Under the pieces are notes generated by a model, which had not been told where the DNA came from, ran no database searches, and saw only the letters and a list, made by a program, of their open reading frames with translations. Source: Isochrysis galbana (taxonomy: Eukaryota > Haptophyta > Isochrysidales > Isochrysidaceae). From it: a DNA stretch of 64,000 nt. A program made the translations under genes and the position numbers. The DNA is taken from assembly GCA_018136815.1 (NCBI GenBank), contig CM030931.1, forward strand, positions 9,114,989 through 9,178,988. Reading direction: 5' to 3'. This document shows, one piece after another, positions 30,631 through 40,415 of this stretch (the first letter of the stretch is position 1; every line of letters begins with the position of its first letter).

Positions 30631-32194
30631 ATGGTGAGCTACACTTACGTGGGCCCCACGCTCCTCGTCGTGCCGCTCTTTGTGATCGCGCTCGTCAACT
30701 TATTCGTGGCGGGCCCACCGCTCAAGACCATCGTGTTCAACTCCAACGGGCCCAACTACGGTGCGCGCCTTCCCTTCATGCAGCTTCACGTGGCAGAGGG
30801 CGGCGCACGCTTCAGCATCGCGCCAAAGGGGGAGCTGACGCACTTCTTCGTCGTCACGTGCTACCCGGCGGCGGCGGCGGCGGACCCGTTATTGCTCGAG
30901 GCGCAGGTGTGTGCGCACCCTGTCGCCCAACCCCGCCCGCGCCTAGTCTGTTTTCGGCGGCACACCGACATGACGGCACGCGACCACCTGGCGCCGCCCA
31001 ACAGGTGGTGGGGAAGCAGCCGGGGCAGCCATCGACGGCGCTGGTGCACGCGTCGAGCTCGGCCAGTCGAGTCGGGCGAGACGATCATGAGCTCAGCCGC
31101 GACCAGCGGGGTGCGCATGTGTTACAGATGCTGCAGCCGCTCCTCGGCTACAATGAGTACGACGTCACAATCAACGCCAAGAGCGAGGGGACGGCTATCA
31201 AAGCTCTCCCTCCAATGGAGTTTCGGCTGACCTACGTTCCCACGGACTTCACCAACACACAGGTGATATCAGCAAACTCCTGACTTCGCAGCCGCCCTTG
31301 CGGTGCCGCGATTCTGTCTGCTGTCGCGCCCTCTGAGCCGACTGTTACGACACGCCGCAGATCCTCGTGCGGGCTTTCTTCACATGCACCTCGATTTGCT
31401 TGTTGGTGGCGTATCTGGTGGCGATGTCCGGCTCCACACGTGACCCGGGCCATGCGTGGATGGTATTGCTCCTCGTCTTTCTCGTCGGCCTCAACGACCC
31501 GCTATACATCGCCCGCGTCGTCCTTGGCGGCAACCAGCTCATGTACAGCATCTCTGTGCTCGCGCAAATCATCTTCTCAGGCATTCTCTTTTTGTTCTGG
31601 CTGGTCTACGCAGACTCGATGGCCGAGGCGGAGAGCGGCACGCCAAAGCATAGTGCGAGCCTGGTATCCGTGTGCACAATACATTTCCCCAAGCTTGCTC
31701 TCGTCTCCTTCTACGTGGGTGTCTCCGCCACCATGTTTCTGCTGCACGGGCGAGTGCCGGATAGAATTAACGTGACCGAGGCTGATGGGCTCGCAGATCC
31801 AGCGCAGCGTCGCCTCGTTTACTCGCTCACGGCGTCGGTTGTGGCGGTTGGTGTGTGGCTGTCCGTGCTTATCACCAAGGCGGTGCGCAACCTTGGCTGG
31901 AAGAAGGTCGAGTACATCTATACGGAGCGCGAAAAGTCATTTGTGGGGATCACCATGGTGTTCGTGATTTTATGGCTTTGTGGGCACATCTACAGAGCAG
32001 TGCACGGTCGCCGTGGCTCGTGGATGCAGCTACAGATGCCGTTCCTCACGCTCACCAATTCATACCTCGCGCTACTGGCCCACTCATTTTGGCCGGGTAT
32101 CGACTCGACAGGAGACTTGGCGTCAGCCGCCATGAAGGGGGATGGCGACGAGTCGGCAAAGCAACGGGGCCTGCTCGAGGAGGATGGCGTTTAG
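30631..32194 (+). CDS. TMEM181/Wntless-like seven-transmembrane protein
   Basis: Three exons, 30631-30906, 31005-31262 and 31361-32194, all phase 0, give 455 residues. An N-terminal hydrophobic segment (VGPTLLVVPLFVIALVNLFV) is followed by a beta-rich luminal domain ending YNEYDVTINAKSEG and FRLTYVPTDFTNTQ. The third exon carries the membrane bundle: FFTCTSICLLVAYLVAM, WMVLLLVFLVGLNDPLYIAR, IIFSGILFLFWLVYADSM, FPKLALVSFYVGVSATMFLL, SLTASVVAVGVWLSVLI and VGITMVFVILWLCGHIYRAV. The luminal-domain-plus-seven-helix layout and the LNDPLYIAR phrase fit the Wntless-like transmembrane family that includes TMEM181. The biochemical role of that family in protists is not known. Confidence 0.75.
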
Positions 32195-32388
32195 AGATGG
32201 GCCCTAGCCGCCCGTACAGATTGAGCGGTGTGCAGGGCCGCGCTACGTTTGCGCCACAACTCCTGTGTTAGAGCTTCACATGGCACGTAGGGTTGTGATA
32301 ACGCATCATAAACCAAGCAGTGTGCCAAGCTCCCCTTATGCTATGCTTGAGAGGATAAAAAAATTCTTGAATAAGACTACTCCTCGTG

Positions 32389-33055
32389 GTTTTCCACGGG
32401 AACTCGGTCTCCATGAAGGTGGCGTGCACACCGCTCACAAACACCTTGCCCGTCTCGAGGGACATGAAGATGTTGCCCGTGTGGTAGCGTGCCGGGCCCA
32501 AGTAGATGCACTCTTGTGCTTGCTCCGACAAGTTGTTGTCGCGATACGCCTTGGGCTTCTGCACGATGGCCTTGCAACCGAACACCTTGAGCATGCTCAG
32601 GTTGACCGTGTGGCGGATGCCGGCACGCACTAGAGGAGGAGCCCTCCGGCACCTTGTCCCAATCGATCAAGTGCCGCTCTTGAGCACGGGCTCATTGTCC
32701 GAGTGCAAGCGCTTCACGATGAAGAACCCTTGCGTGTCCGCCAAGAAGCGCTGCAACATCGTTGGATGCTCCGACTTGAAGCGCATGACGGTGCGTTGTC
32801 CGTTCAAACGACTCAACCGCCGTAACCGACTCAACCGCCGTAACCGACTCAACCGCCGGTCACGTAACCGACACAAAAACAAAACCCCAACAAGAACAAA
32901 TGCTTTGCACACCACCTAGCCATAGCTAGGCCTTGGGTTCACGACGCACATTCCGCGTTGCACTTCGCCACTTGGCGTAAGCGTATCGTTATCCTCCTCA
33001 TCGGACTCGATGATGCGGCGGTGACGTTGAGGAGCTCGGATAGGCGACGTGGTGT
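32389..33055. mobile_element. Scrambled copia fragments, left side of the cluster
   Basis: Successive pieces match different parts of the intact element. 32389-32641 matches 35907-36160, the short piece 32642-32675 matches 37416-37448, and 32676-32786 matches 36377-36487. 32789-32962 is an LTR part, and 32963-33055 matches 35629-35725. Pieces join abruptly inside coding sequence and are mostly near-identical to the intact copy. No single deletion or nested insertion explains the order. Confidence 0.85.
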
Positions 33056-33465
33056 CGGCCAAGGTGGGCGTGGAGGTGGTAGGAACAACAACAACAAGGA
33101 CAAGAAGCCCTGCTCCCACTGCGACCGCATGCACACGGGCATCTGCTGGTCCAACCCCGACACCGCGCACTTGATCGATTGGGACAAGGTGCCGGAGGGC
33201 CTCCAAGCCAAGATCAAGGCCAACCTCTACGATGCCAAGATGAAGAAGGAAAACAAGCAAAGTGGTGGACGCCTCACCTTCACCTGCAACAAGATATGTG
33301 CAACCACGACCAAGAACACCCAAGATGATGCATTACGTATCCTCATCGACTCGGGCGCAACCGGGGCGGACTACTTCAACGACATCAGCTTCTTCCCAGA
33401 CGGCGTGGATGAGACGCGCACGGACATGGTTGAGGTGGCAAGTGGCAAGGCAATCAAGACTTGGG

Positions 33466-33723
33466 TGAGTGGCGAAAGCTTTCTTGTTACTTGTCTCTTA
33501 GGGGTCTCTACCCTTGCACGGTCCGTTGTCCGTTCAAACGACTCAACCGCCGTAACCGACTCAACCGCCGTAACCGACTCAACCGCCGGTCACGTAACCG
33601 ACACAAAAACAAAACCCCAACAAGAACAAATGCTTTGCACACCACCTAGCCATAGCTAGGCCTTGGGTTCACGACGCACATTAAGCCTTGCATGAAGCCT
33701 TGTATGAAGCCTTGCGCTTCTCA
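33466..33723 (-). repeat. 3' LTR of copia element A
   Basis: 258 bp, beginning tgagtggcgaaagc and ending gcgcttctca on the plus strand. It contains three tandem aaccgactcaaccgccgt-like units at about 33537-33590. Matches the other LTR. Confidence 0.95.
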
Positions 33724-33787
33724 CCCCCCCTTGACCTGATCCCCCGGAGAAGGGCAACAAATGAGGGATTCGCAAGGCAGCAAGATC

Positions 33788-36310
33788 TCAGATGCGAACC
33801 ATGATCAGCCCACGGAACTTGGTGAACTTGTTCGCCGCTAAGGGCTTCGTCATCATGTCGGCCACATTGAGCTCGGTCTGAACGTGGTAGACACGTAACA
33901 CATTCTTCTGCGTGAGCTCACGCACGTAGAGCTCACGACGATGGATGTGACGGGCCAAACCCTTCATGATGGGATTGTCCGCGAGTGCCTTTGCACCCTT
34001 GCTGTCGGACAAGAGCGGGCTTGGTTCCGCTTGCTTCCAACCGAGATCCGCGAGCGTGTTGCGGAAGTTCTCGATACGCTGCGAAGCGAGGGAGGCCGCC
34101 ATCGTTTCCGCTTCGTTGGCCGACAAGGAAATGCTGTTTTGGCGCTTGCTGCCCCAATCGACGAGGCTGCCATTGATGAAGATGAGCCAGCCGCTCGTCG
34201 AACGTACTACGTCCCACGATGCGTCGACCATGCCCCGTACCATGCCTTCACCTTGACGAAAGAGGCCGATGATGGGGCTATCGCCATTGTTCTTGTAGTA
34301 CTTGAGGCCCATGGTGCCACGGTTCTTGAGGTAGAGAAGGCAATGCAGCGCCGCGTGCCAAAGGTTCACGGTGGGGAACGACATCGCGCGGCAAAGTTGG
34401 CCCACCGTGTACGAGATATCGGGGTTGCTCACCACGGCGGCGTAGAGGAGACTACCGACGAGGCCGCGGTACTTGGTGCCAAACTTGGGATCGAGCTCCG
34501 CCTTGATCCGCTCTTTCTCGTCTTGCGCCTCGATGACGTCCTTGCCGAGGTACGAGTTGCATGGCGTGTCGACGGTGTTGCGCAGCGTGTCCTCGTACTT
34601 GGTCATCTCTTCGAGGTGCGCGCCCACCAACTTGTTGATGTAGTCTCCTTGGTGAAGAATGATTCCATCACTCACTTCCTTGAGTTGGGCTCCAAGTACT
34701 TCATCGAGACCTTCATGCCAAGTGAGCTTAAAGCCATCCTTCTCCATGGCCTCAAACACCTTGCGCACGAGCTTCATGTCATTGGAGCCCCACGGCATGT
34801 CGTCCACGTACGTGGCCATGACCATGAAGGAATCCTCATCACGGAGCACGTAGAGGCATGGCTCGCTGAACGCCACGATGAAGCCAAATGCCTCAAGCCA
34901 CATGGACAACTTGAGCCACCAATTGCGGCCGGATTGCACCAAGCCATAGAGCGATTGTCCCAAGAGGGCCGCTAGCTCTTGTCCGTGTTCATCGTACTTG
35001 CGGTAGTTCTTGGGCATGCGTACCCAAACGCGCTCGTTGGGGGGCAACTCGCTCTGCGTGTACGCGGAGATGGCATCGGCGGCGTCCTTGTACGTGCACA
35101 TGATGACGGAGATGACGCAGAACAGTCGAAAGCCGCCATGGGAGATGGTTGGCGAGTACGAGAGGTCAAAGTCAATGCCCGGGACTTGGCGGAACCCTTG
35201 CACGTACATGCGCGACTTGCGGATGCCGTCGCGCTTGTAGCGGAGGGTCTCACCTAGTGGGATGGCGCGTCCCACTTCCTTGATTGGCTTCTCGTCGATG
35301 AAGGTCTTGTTGGTCACCAAGGTGTTGTACTCCTTCATGCGCGCCTCCTCCCACAAGTCTTGTTCATCTTGTGGTAGGTACTTGAGTTGGTGCGGCTTAA
35401 AGGGCTTTGGGAAGCCGATGTAGATGGCGTCGTCGCACACCTCAGTCGCCATCAAGATCTTGTGGCACATCGACGCCGAGTACTCGCTTGCACTCTCGTC
35501 GCCAAAGACAGTGTTGTCGTTGCCCAAGGTGGAGTAGTCCATCACCGTGTACGGGAGCTCCTCTCCCGCGATGCGGCTTGAGCGGCGTGGTGCGGTGTCC
35601 TCCTTGCCATCTTCCGACTCGAATGGCCCGCGTTGCACTTCGCCACTTGGCGTAAGCGTATCGTTATCCTCCTCATCGGACTCGATGATGCGGCGGTGAC
35701 GTTGAGGAGCTCGGATAGGCGACGTGGTGTCGGAGGCATTGTCGCTATTGTCCTCTTCCACCTCCGTGATGGGGCCCGAGTAGGAATGCTCCGAGGGCGT
35801 GTAGTCCGGATCCTCGTGGTCCTCCGGGATGCCAAACGCGTAGATTGAGCCATGCATCTTGCCGTATTGGTCGGTCTTGTCAATGGGGATCTCACCCCCC
35901 CTCGTGGTTTTCCACGGGAACTCGGACTCCATGAAGGTGGCGTGCACACCGCTCACAAACACCTTGCCCGTCTCGAGCGACATGAAGATGTTGCCCGTGT
36001 GGTAGCGTGCCGGGCCCAAGTAGATGCACTCTTGTGCTTGCTCCGACAAGTTGTTGTCGCGGTACGCCTTGGGCTTCTGCACGATGGCCTTGCAACCGAA
36101 CACCTTGAGCATGCTCAGGTTGACCGTGTGGCGGATGCCGGCACGCACTAGAGGAGGAGCAGTGTCTTTGGCGCCGGGGATGCGGTTGATGATCACCATC
36201 GCGGGATAGAGCGCAAACTCCCAATACTCTTGGGGGCATTGCACCCCAGGAGCAATGGACGCATGGTGCGCTCGAGCAACTTGACCGCGATTTCCGCAGG
36301 GTTGCCCCAC
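33788..36310 (-). CDS. Copia A reverse transcriptase and RNase H (frame-shifted from the upstream ORF)
   Basis: Meaningful coding begins at about 36230 with QEYWEFALYPAMVIINRIPG, the continuation of integrase; the first residues of the open frame are out-of-frame text. Reverse transcriptase shows RAIPLGETLRYKRDG, FRQVPGIDFDLSYSPTIS, GLVQSGRNWWLKLSMWL and the catalytic box ATYVDDMPWGSND (YVDD). RNase H follows with VDASWDVVRSTSGWLIFING, SANEAETMAASLASQRI and VYHVQTELNVADMMTKPLA at the C-terminus. The order integrase before RT marks Ty1/copia. Apart from the one-base shift the frame is clean over 840 codons. Confidence 0.95.
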   Translation of the reverse strand: MGQPCGNRGQVARAHHASIAPGVQCPQEYWEFALYPAMVIINRIPGAKDTAPPLVRAGIRHTVNLSMLKVFGCKAIVQKPKAYRDNNLSEQAQECIYLGPARYHTGNIFMSLETGKVFVSGVHATFMESEFPWKTTRGGEIPIDKTDQYGKMHGSIYAFGIPEDHEDPDYTPSEHSYSGPITEVEEDNSDNASDTTSPIRAPQRHRRIIESDEEDNDTLTPSGEVQRGPFESEDGKEDTAPRRSSRIAGEELPYTVMDYSTLGNDNTVFGDESASEYSASMCHKILMATEVCDDAIYIGFPKPFKPHQLKYLPQDEQDLWEEARMKEYNTLVTNKTFIDEKPIKEVGRAIPLGETLRYKRDGIRKSRMYVQGFRQVPGIDFDLSYSPTISHGGFRLFCVISVIMCTYKDAADAISAYTQSELPPNERVWVRMPKNYRKYDEHGQELAALLGQSLYGLVQSGRNWWLKLSMWLEAFGFIVAFSEPCLYVLRDEDSFMVMATYVDDMPWGSNDMKLVRKVFEAMEKDGFKLTWHEGLDEVLGAQLKEVSDGIILHQGDYINKLVGAHLEEMTKYEDTLRNTVDTPCNSYLGKDVIEAQDEKERIKAELDPKFGTKYRGLVGSLLYAAVVSNPDISYTVGQLCRAMSFPTVNLWHAALHCLLYLKNRGTMGLKYYKNNGDSPIIGLFRQGEGMVRGMVDASWDVVRSTSGWLIFINGSLVDWGSKRQNSISLSANEAETMAASLASQRIENFRNTLADLGWKQAEPSPLLSDSKGAKALADNPIMKGLARHIHRRELYVRELTQKNVLRVYHVQTELNVADMMTKPLAANKFTKFRGLIMVRI

Positions 36311-38310
36311 GGCTCGTACGGGTTGCTCTCTTGCTTGCGGATCAAGTTGCTATCGCAAATCTCTTGCACCTTGTCGCTCTTGAGCACGGGCTCATTGTCC
36401 GAGTGCAAGCGCTTCACGATGAAGAACCCTTGCGTGTCCGCCAAGAAGCGCTGCAACATCGTTGGATGCTCCGACTTGAAGCGCATGGGATACGCGAACA
36501 CGAGGCCGGAGAAGACGTCGTAGAACACGTCCACGTACTTGTAGCCCGTGAGCACGCTGCGGCAAGGCATAGTGAGGATGTCGTTGGTGATAACGTCCCC
36601 AACGGCGCTTGTCATCCATGGTCCTCCTCCTCCGCCTCCGGGTCGACGTTGCGCATTGGCCTTGAGCGCGACCTCGTTGACGTCTTCCGCCTTCCTTGCT
36701 TGAAGGCGCTTGAGGTTGGCGGGCACGTCGACGGAGTAGTCCGGCAGGCGGCGGAGGCGATCATCGCTAGGCGATCCAAGTCGCGCGCGCCAAATCTCCT
36801 TTGCCTCCTCATGCGTGGCGTGCATGTCCTTGTGCTTGTCGGTGGTGTACGGTCCAAGCGAGTACGCCTTGGTCGTCTCGCCCTTGGGGATGGGCCGTAC
36901 ATCCACATAGAAGCCTTGGGAGTCGTCACCCATGGTGAAAGGCATGAATGCACCTCCCGGAAGTTCAAAGCCATTCACCTTGCCCATGATGCACTTCATA
37001 TCATCATTGCGTGAGCACGCCTTGTGGGTGGAGAGCATGTTGCGTTTGAATGGACCAAATGATGCGTCGGGCTTCTCGACCACATGCCATCCAAGGGGTG
37101 CACCGGCTTGGGGGCGCACAAGTGCAAGGAACTTGGCGGTGCCGGTGCCCCAAGTCTTGATTGCCTTGCCACTTGCCACCTCAACCATGTCCGTGCGCGT
37201 CTCATCCACGCCGTCCGGGAAGAAGCTGATGTCGTTGAAGTAGTCCGCCCCGGTGGCGCCCGAGTCGATGAGGATGCGTAAGGCATCATCCTCGGTGTTC
37301 TTGGTCGTGGTTGCACAGATCTTGTTGCAGGTGAAGGTGAGGCGTCCACCACTTTGCTTGTTTTCCTTCTTCATCTTGGCATCATAGAGGTTGGCCTTGA
37401 TCTTGGCTTGGAGGCCCTCCGGCACCTTGTCCCAATCGATCAAGTGCGCGGTGTCGGGGTTGGACCAGCAGATGCCCGTGTGCATGCGGTCGCAGTGGGA
37501 GCAAGGCTTCTTGTCCTTGTTGTTGTTGCTCCTACCACCTCCACGCCCACCTTGGCCAGCCTTGAAGCCCGCCTCATAGGCCTTCTTGATGGCATCCGTG
37601 TCATCCTCGGTCTTGGTCGCTTGCATTGCACGTTGGCCCGGACGCACCGTGGAGCGCACCGCCTCATGCTTATGGGCGATGGCCGCAGCTTCCACAAGGT
37701 TCTTGTGCACCATATCAGGCCTCTTGCGGTGCTCAACTTCCAAGGAGCCCCATGCCTTGTCCACTTCACGAAGGACTCCTTCTCCACATCCAATGAAGCT
37801 CGCTTTCATGTCGAGGCACAACTCGGCGACGGAGACTTCGCGCGCGGTGCCCTTGAGTCCTTGGAAGATGCCAAACATGTTGTCAAAGCGGTTGGTGACC
37901 TCCTCCCTTGAGGGGAACTCCTGGAGGTTGGTCATCTTGAGTGTGTCATACTCCATCTTCTTGTCTTCAGCCTTGTCTTCGGTGTTGACCGCCACGTGCA
38001 ACTCGTCGATGTGTTTGAACGCACGGTGGCCGTCGTACTTCTCTTCCTCCTCATCCGTGTAGAGCACATCCAAGGTGGCCACAAGCTTGTCATCCTTGAT
38101 GCACATGATGAGGAGGTCATATGCCTTGTTGAGTTCCACCTGGGTGGCTTCCTTGTCCTTGTTGGCGTCATCGACGCTTTCCGTCTTGTTCTTGAGCATC
38201 GCACGTCGGCAACCGTTCTTGCCGGCCATCGCGAGCAACTTGGGCCTGAATGCTCTCCATTCAGCACCATCCTTGTTGTAGAAGAAGATCTTGTCATTGT
38301 TCTTGTCCAT
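36193..38310 (-). CDS. Copia A gag, protease and integrase N-terminal part
   Basis: 705 residues from MDKNNDKIFFYN, 30 bp inside the 5' LTR. Gag ends with a compact zinc knuckle CSHCDRMHTGIC (C-x2-C-x3-H-x3-C, one residue shorter in each late spacer than the retroviral consensus). The protease has DSGATGADYF. The gag-pre-integrase domain has HATHEEAKEIWRARLGSPSD. Integrase begins with Asp in VITNDILTM and the second Asp in VKRLHSDNEP, and the Glu in NPAEIAVKLLERTMR is the third catalytic residue. The frame is lost right after LLLGCNAP because a G run has five bases where a related fragment at 39488 has six. Confidence 0.95.
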   Translation of the reverse strand: MDKNNDKIFFYNKDGAEWRAFRPKLLAMAGKNGCRRAMLKNKTESVDDANKDKEATQVELNKAYDLLIMCIKDDKLVATLDVLYTDEEEEKYDGHRAFKHIDELHVAVNTEDKAEDKKMEYDTLKMTNLQEFPSREEVTNRFDNMFGIFQGLKGTAREVSVAELCLDMKASFIGCGEGVLREVDKAWGSLEVEHRKRPDMVHKNLVEAAAIAHKHEAVRSTVRPGQRAMQATKTEDDTDAIKKAYEAGFKAGQGGRGGGRSNNNKDKKPCSHCDRMHTGICWSNPDTAHLIDWDKVPEGLQAKIKANLYDAKMKKENKQSGGRLTFTCNKICATTTKNTEDDALRILIDSGATGADYFNDISFFPDGVDETRTDMVEVASGKAIKTWGTGTAKFLALVRPQAGAPLGWHVVEKPDASFGPFKRNMLSTHKACSRNDDMKCIMGKVNGFELPGGAFMPFTMGDDSQGFYVDVRPIPKGETTKAYSLGPYTTDKHKDMHATHEEAKEIWRARLGSPSDDRLRRLPDYSVDVPANLKRLQARKAEDVNEVALKANAQRRPGGGGGGPWMTSAVGDVITNDILTMPCRSVLTGYKYVDVFYDVFSGLVFAYPMRFKSEHPTMLQRFLADTQGFFIVKRLHSDNEPVLKSDKVQEICDSNLIRKQESNPYEPWGNPAEIAVKLLERTMRPLLLGCNAPKSIGSLRSIPRW

Positions 38311-38340
38311 GTCTCTTTGTCTCTCGGCGGGGGTACCAGA

Positions 38341-38598
38341 TGAGTGGCGAAAGCTTTCTTGTTACTTGTCTCTTAGGGGTCTCTACCCTTGCACGGTCCG
38401 TTGTCCGTTCAAACGACTCAACCGCCGTAACCGACTCAACCGCCGTAACCGACTCAACCGCCGGTCACGTAACCGACACAAAAACAAAACCCCAACAAGA
38501 ACAAATGCTTTGCACACCACCTAGCCATAGCTAGGCCTTGGGTTCACGACGCACATTAAGCCTTGCATGAAGCCTTGTATGAAGCCTTGCGCTTCTCA
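38341..38598 (-). repeat. 5' LTR of copia element A
   Basis: Same length and, by eye, the same sequence as 33466-33723. The promoter for element transcription should lie here; the minus strand is the coding strand. Confidence 0.95.
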
Positions 38599-39036
38599 TT
38601 GGGGCACCGGCACCGCCAAGTTCCTTGCACTTGTGCGCCCCCAAGCCGGTGCACCCCTTGGATGGCATGTGGTCGAGAAGCCCGACGCATCATTTGGTCC
38701 ATTCAAACGCAACATGCTCTCCACCCACAAGGCGTGCTCACGCAATGATGATATGAAGTGCATCATGGGCAAGGTGAATGGCTTTGAACTTCCTGGAGGT
38801 GCATTCATGCCTTTCACCATGGGTGACGACTCCCAAGGCTTCTATGTGGATGTACGGCCCATCCCCAAGGGCGAGACGACCAAGGCGTACTCGCTTGGAC
38901 CGTACACCACCGACAAGCACAAGGACATGCACGCCACGCATGAGGAGGCCAAGGAGATTTGGCGCGCGCGCCTTGGATCGCCTAGCGATGAACGCCTCCG
39001 CCGCCTGCCGGACTACTCCGTCGACGTGCCCCCCTA

Positions 39037-40115
39037 AGAGACAAGTAACAAGAAAGCTTTCGCGTCTTCCGCCTTTCTTGCTTGAAGGCGCTTGAGGTTG
39101 GCGGGCACGTCGACGGAGTAGTCCGGCAGGCGGCGGAGGCGTTCATCGCTAGGCGATCCAAGGCGCGCGCGCCAAATCTCCTTGGCGCAAGGGTAGAGAC
39201 CCCTAAGAGACAAGTAACAAGAAAGCTTTCGCCACTCATTCCGTAACACGCTCGCGGATCTCGGTTGGAAGCAAGCAGAACCAAGTCCGCTCTTGTCCGA
39301 CAGCAAGGGTGCAAAGGCACTCGCGGACAATCCCATCATGAAGGGTTTGGCCCGTCACATCCATCGTCGTGAGCTCTACGTGCGTGAGCTCACGCAGAAG
39401 AATGTGTTACGTGTCTACCACGTTCACACCGAGCTCAATGTGGCCGGTTGATGATCACCATCGCGGGATAGAGCGCAAACTCCCAATACTCTTGGGGGGC
39501 ATTGCACCCCAGGAGCAATGGTCGCATGGTGCGCTCGAGCAACTTGACCGCGATTTCCGCAGGGTTGCCCCACGGCTCGTACGGGTTGCTCTCTTGCTTG
39601 CGGATCAAGTTGCTATCGCAGATCTCTTGCACCTTGTCGCTCTTGAGTACGGGCTCATTGTCCGAGTGCAAGCGCTTCACGGTGAAGAACCCTTGCGTGT
39701 CCGGGGGTACCAGATGAGTGGCGAAAGCTCTCTTGTTACTTGTCTCTTAGGGGTCTCTACCCTTGCACGGTCCGATGTCCGTTCAAACGACTCAACCGCA
39801 ACCAAATCCTATCAAGACACGTGGTTCCTTGAATGTGAGGGATGAACGAAGGAAGTGTCTGGAGCCAAGGTGATTATAGATTATAACTTTATTGTGGTGA
39901 TCCCAACATAGTCTAGTTAGAGTGGGGGTCCTTGAACGGTGTGCATTGTATCCAACTACGTGATATGTGATAGTAAATACGTGCGCCACTTAGGCAGTTC
40001 CACCTTTATGACGTGAATGCGCTTGGGGTTCTTGGGCTCTTGTGATGCGTCGGCCACATGCCATCCAAGGGGTGCACCGACCTGGGGACGCACGAGTGCA
40101 AGGAACTTGCCGGTA
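39037..40115. mobile_element. Scrambled copia fragments, right side of the cluster
   Basis: 39098-39185 is an inverted copy of about 38949-39029. 39190-39240 holds inverted LTR-edge text. 39240-39445 encodes RNase H (LADLGWKQAEPSPLLSDSKG) on the plus strand. 39446-39710 is an integrase fragment on the minus strand with the six-G version of the run. 39713-39800 is the edge of an LTR. 40047-40115 matches 37078-37145. The joins are abrupt and lack the 5-bp duplications of normal insertion. From 39800 to 40040 nothing is recognised. Confidence 0.85.
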
Positions 40116-40415
40116 CGAAGCTCTAGCCTCTTAGCTAGCAGTAAATTACTTTACTTCTTCACCTTCACTTTCTTTCTTTCTAGTCCCCCATTCTCTCATC
40201 TCAGGGGAGATCGCGCGCTCACACCCCCTCGCCGCGGCGGGGGCGCGGGGGCGGGGGGGGGAGGCGATCGAGCAGATAAGAAAACAGGAGAAGCTTCTCG
40301 AAGAAACAAGCCTCGACCCAAAAGTGAAAGAGCCCTTTGGACGAGCGCTCGAGGGCGGCACGGACGGAGCGGGCCCCACTCTTCCCATCTGGCTTCTGGC
40401 CCCCCGCCCGCGGCT

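Larger units (their letters stand above)
33466..38598 (-). mobile_element. Nearly intact Ty1/copia retrotransposon A, nested in copy B
   Basis: Two 258-bp LTRs (33466-33723 and 38341-38598), TG...CA bounded and apparently identical, flank a 4.6-kb interior on the minus strand. The 5-bp target duplication ttggg is at 33461-33465 and 38599-38603. A primer-binding-like tggtacccccgccgag starts just inside the 5' LTR (38339 downward), and a purine tract (aaggggggt on the minus strand) abuts the 3' LTR. Gag, protease, integrase, reverse transcriptase and RNase H are all encoded, but the frame is broken once near 36230. Identical LTRs imply very recent insertion. Confidence 0.97.
33056..39036 (+). 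mobile_element. Copia element copy B (plus strand), split by the intact element
   Basis: The left part, 33056-33465, encodes the gag zinc knuckle, DWDKVPEGLQAKIKANLYD and the protease core ILIDSGATGADYFN up to GKAIKTW. The right part, from 38599, resumes GTGTAKFLALVRPQAGAPLG and runs to 39036 through the gag-pre-integrase region (EIWRARLGSPSDERL). The two halves are separated exactly by element A (33466-38598) and its TTGGG target duplication. Copy B is in the opposite orientation to A and is truncated on both sides. Confidence 0.9.

Noticed and set aside
33941..34975. 344-codon plus-strand ORF, and several other long frames antisense to the copia pol gene
   Set aside because: They are shadows of the minus-strand reverse transcriptase and RNase H coding sequence.
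36193..36310. Programmed -1/+1 frameshift between the two copia ORFs
   Set aside because: Copia elements usually encode one polyprotein, and the fragment at 39488 has the extra G that restores the frame, so a mutation or read error is simpler.
40017..40415. Upstream extension of the beta-domain protein to 40017
   Set aside because: The extension crosses a copia fragment at 40047-40115 and lacks a signal peptide at its start; the ATG at 40416 gives a plausible leader.
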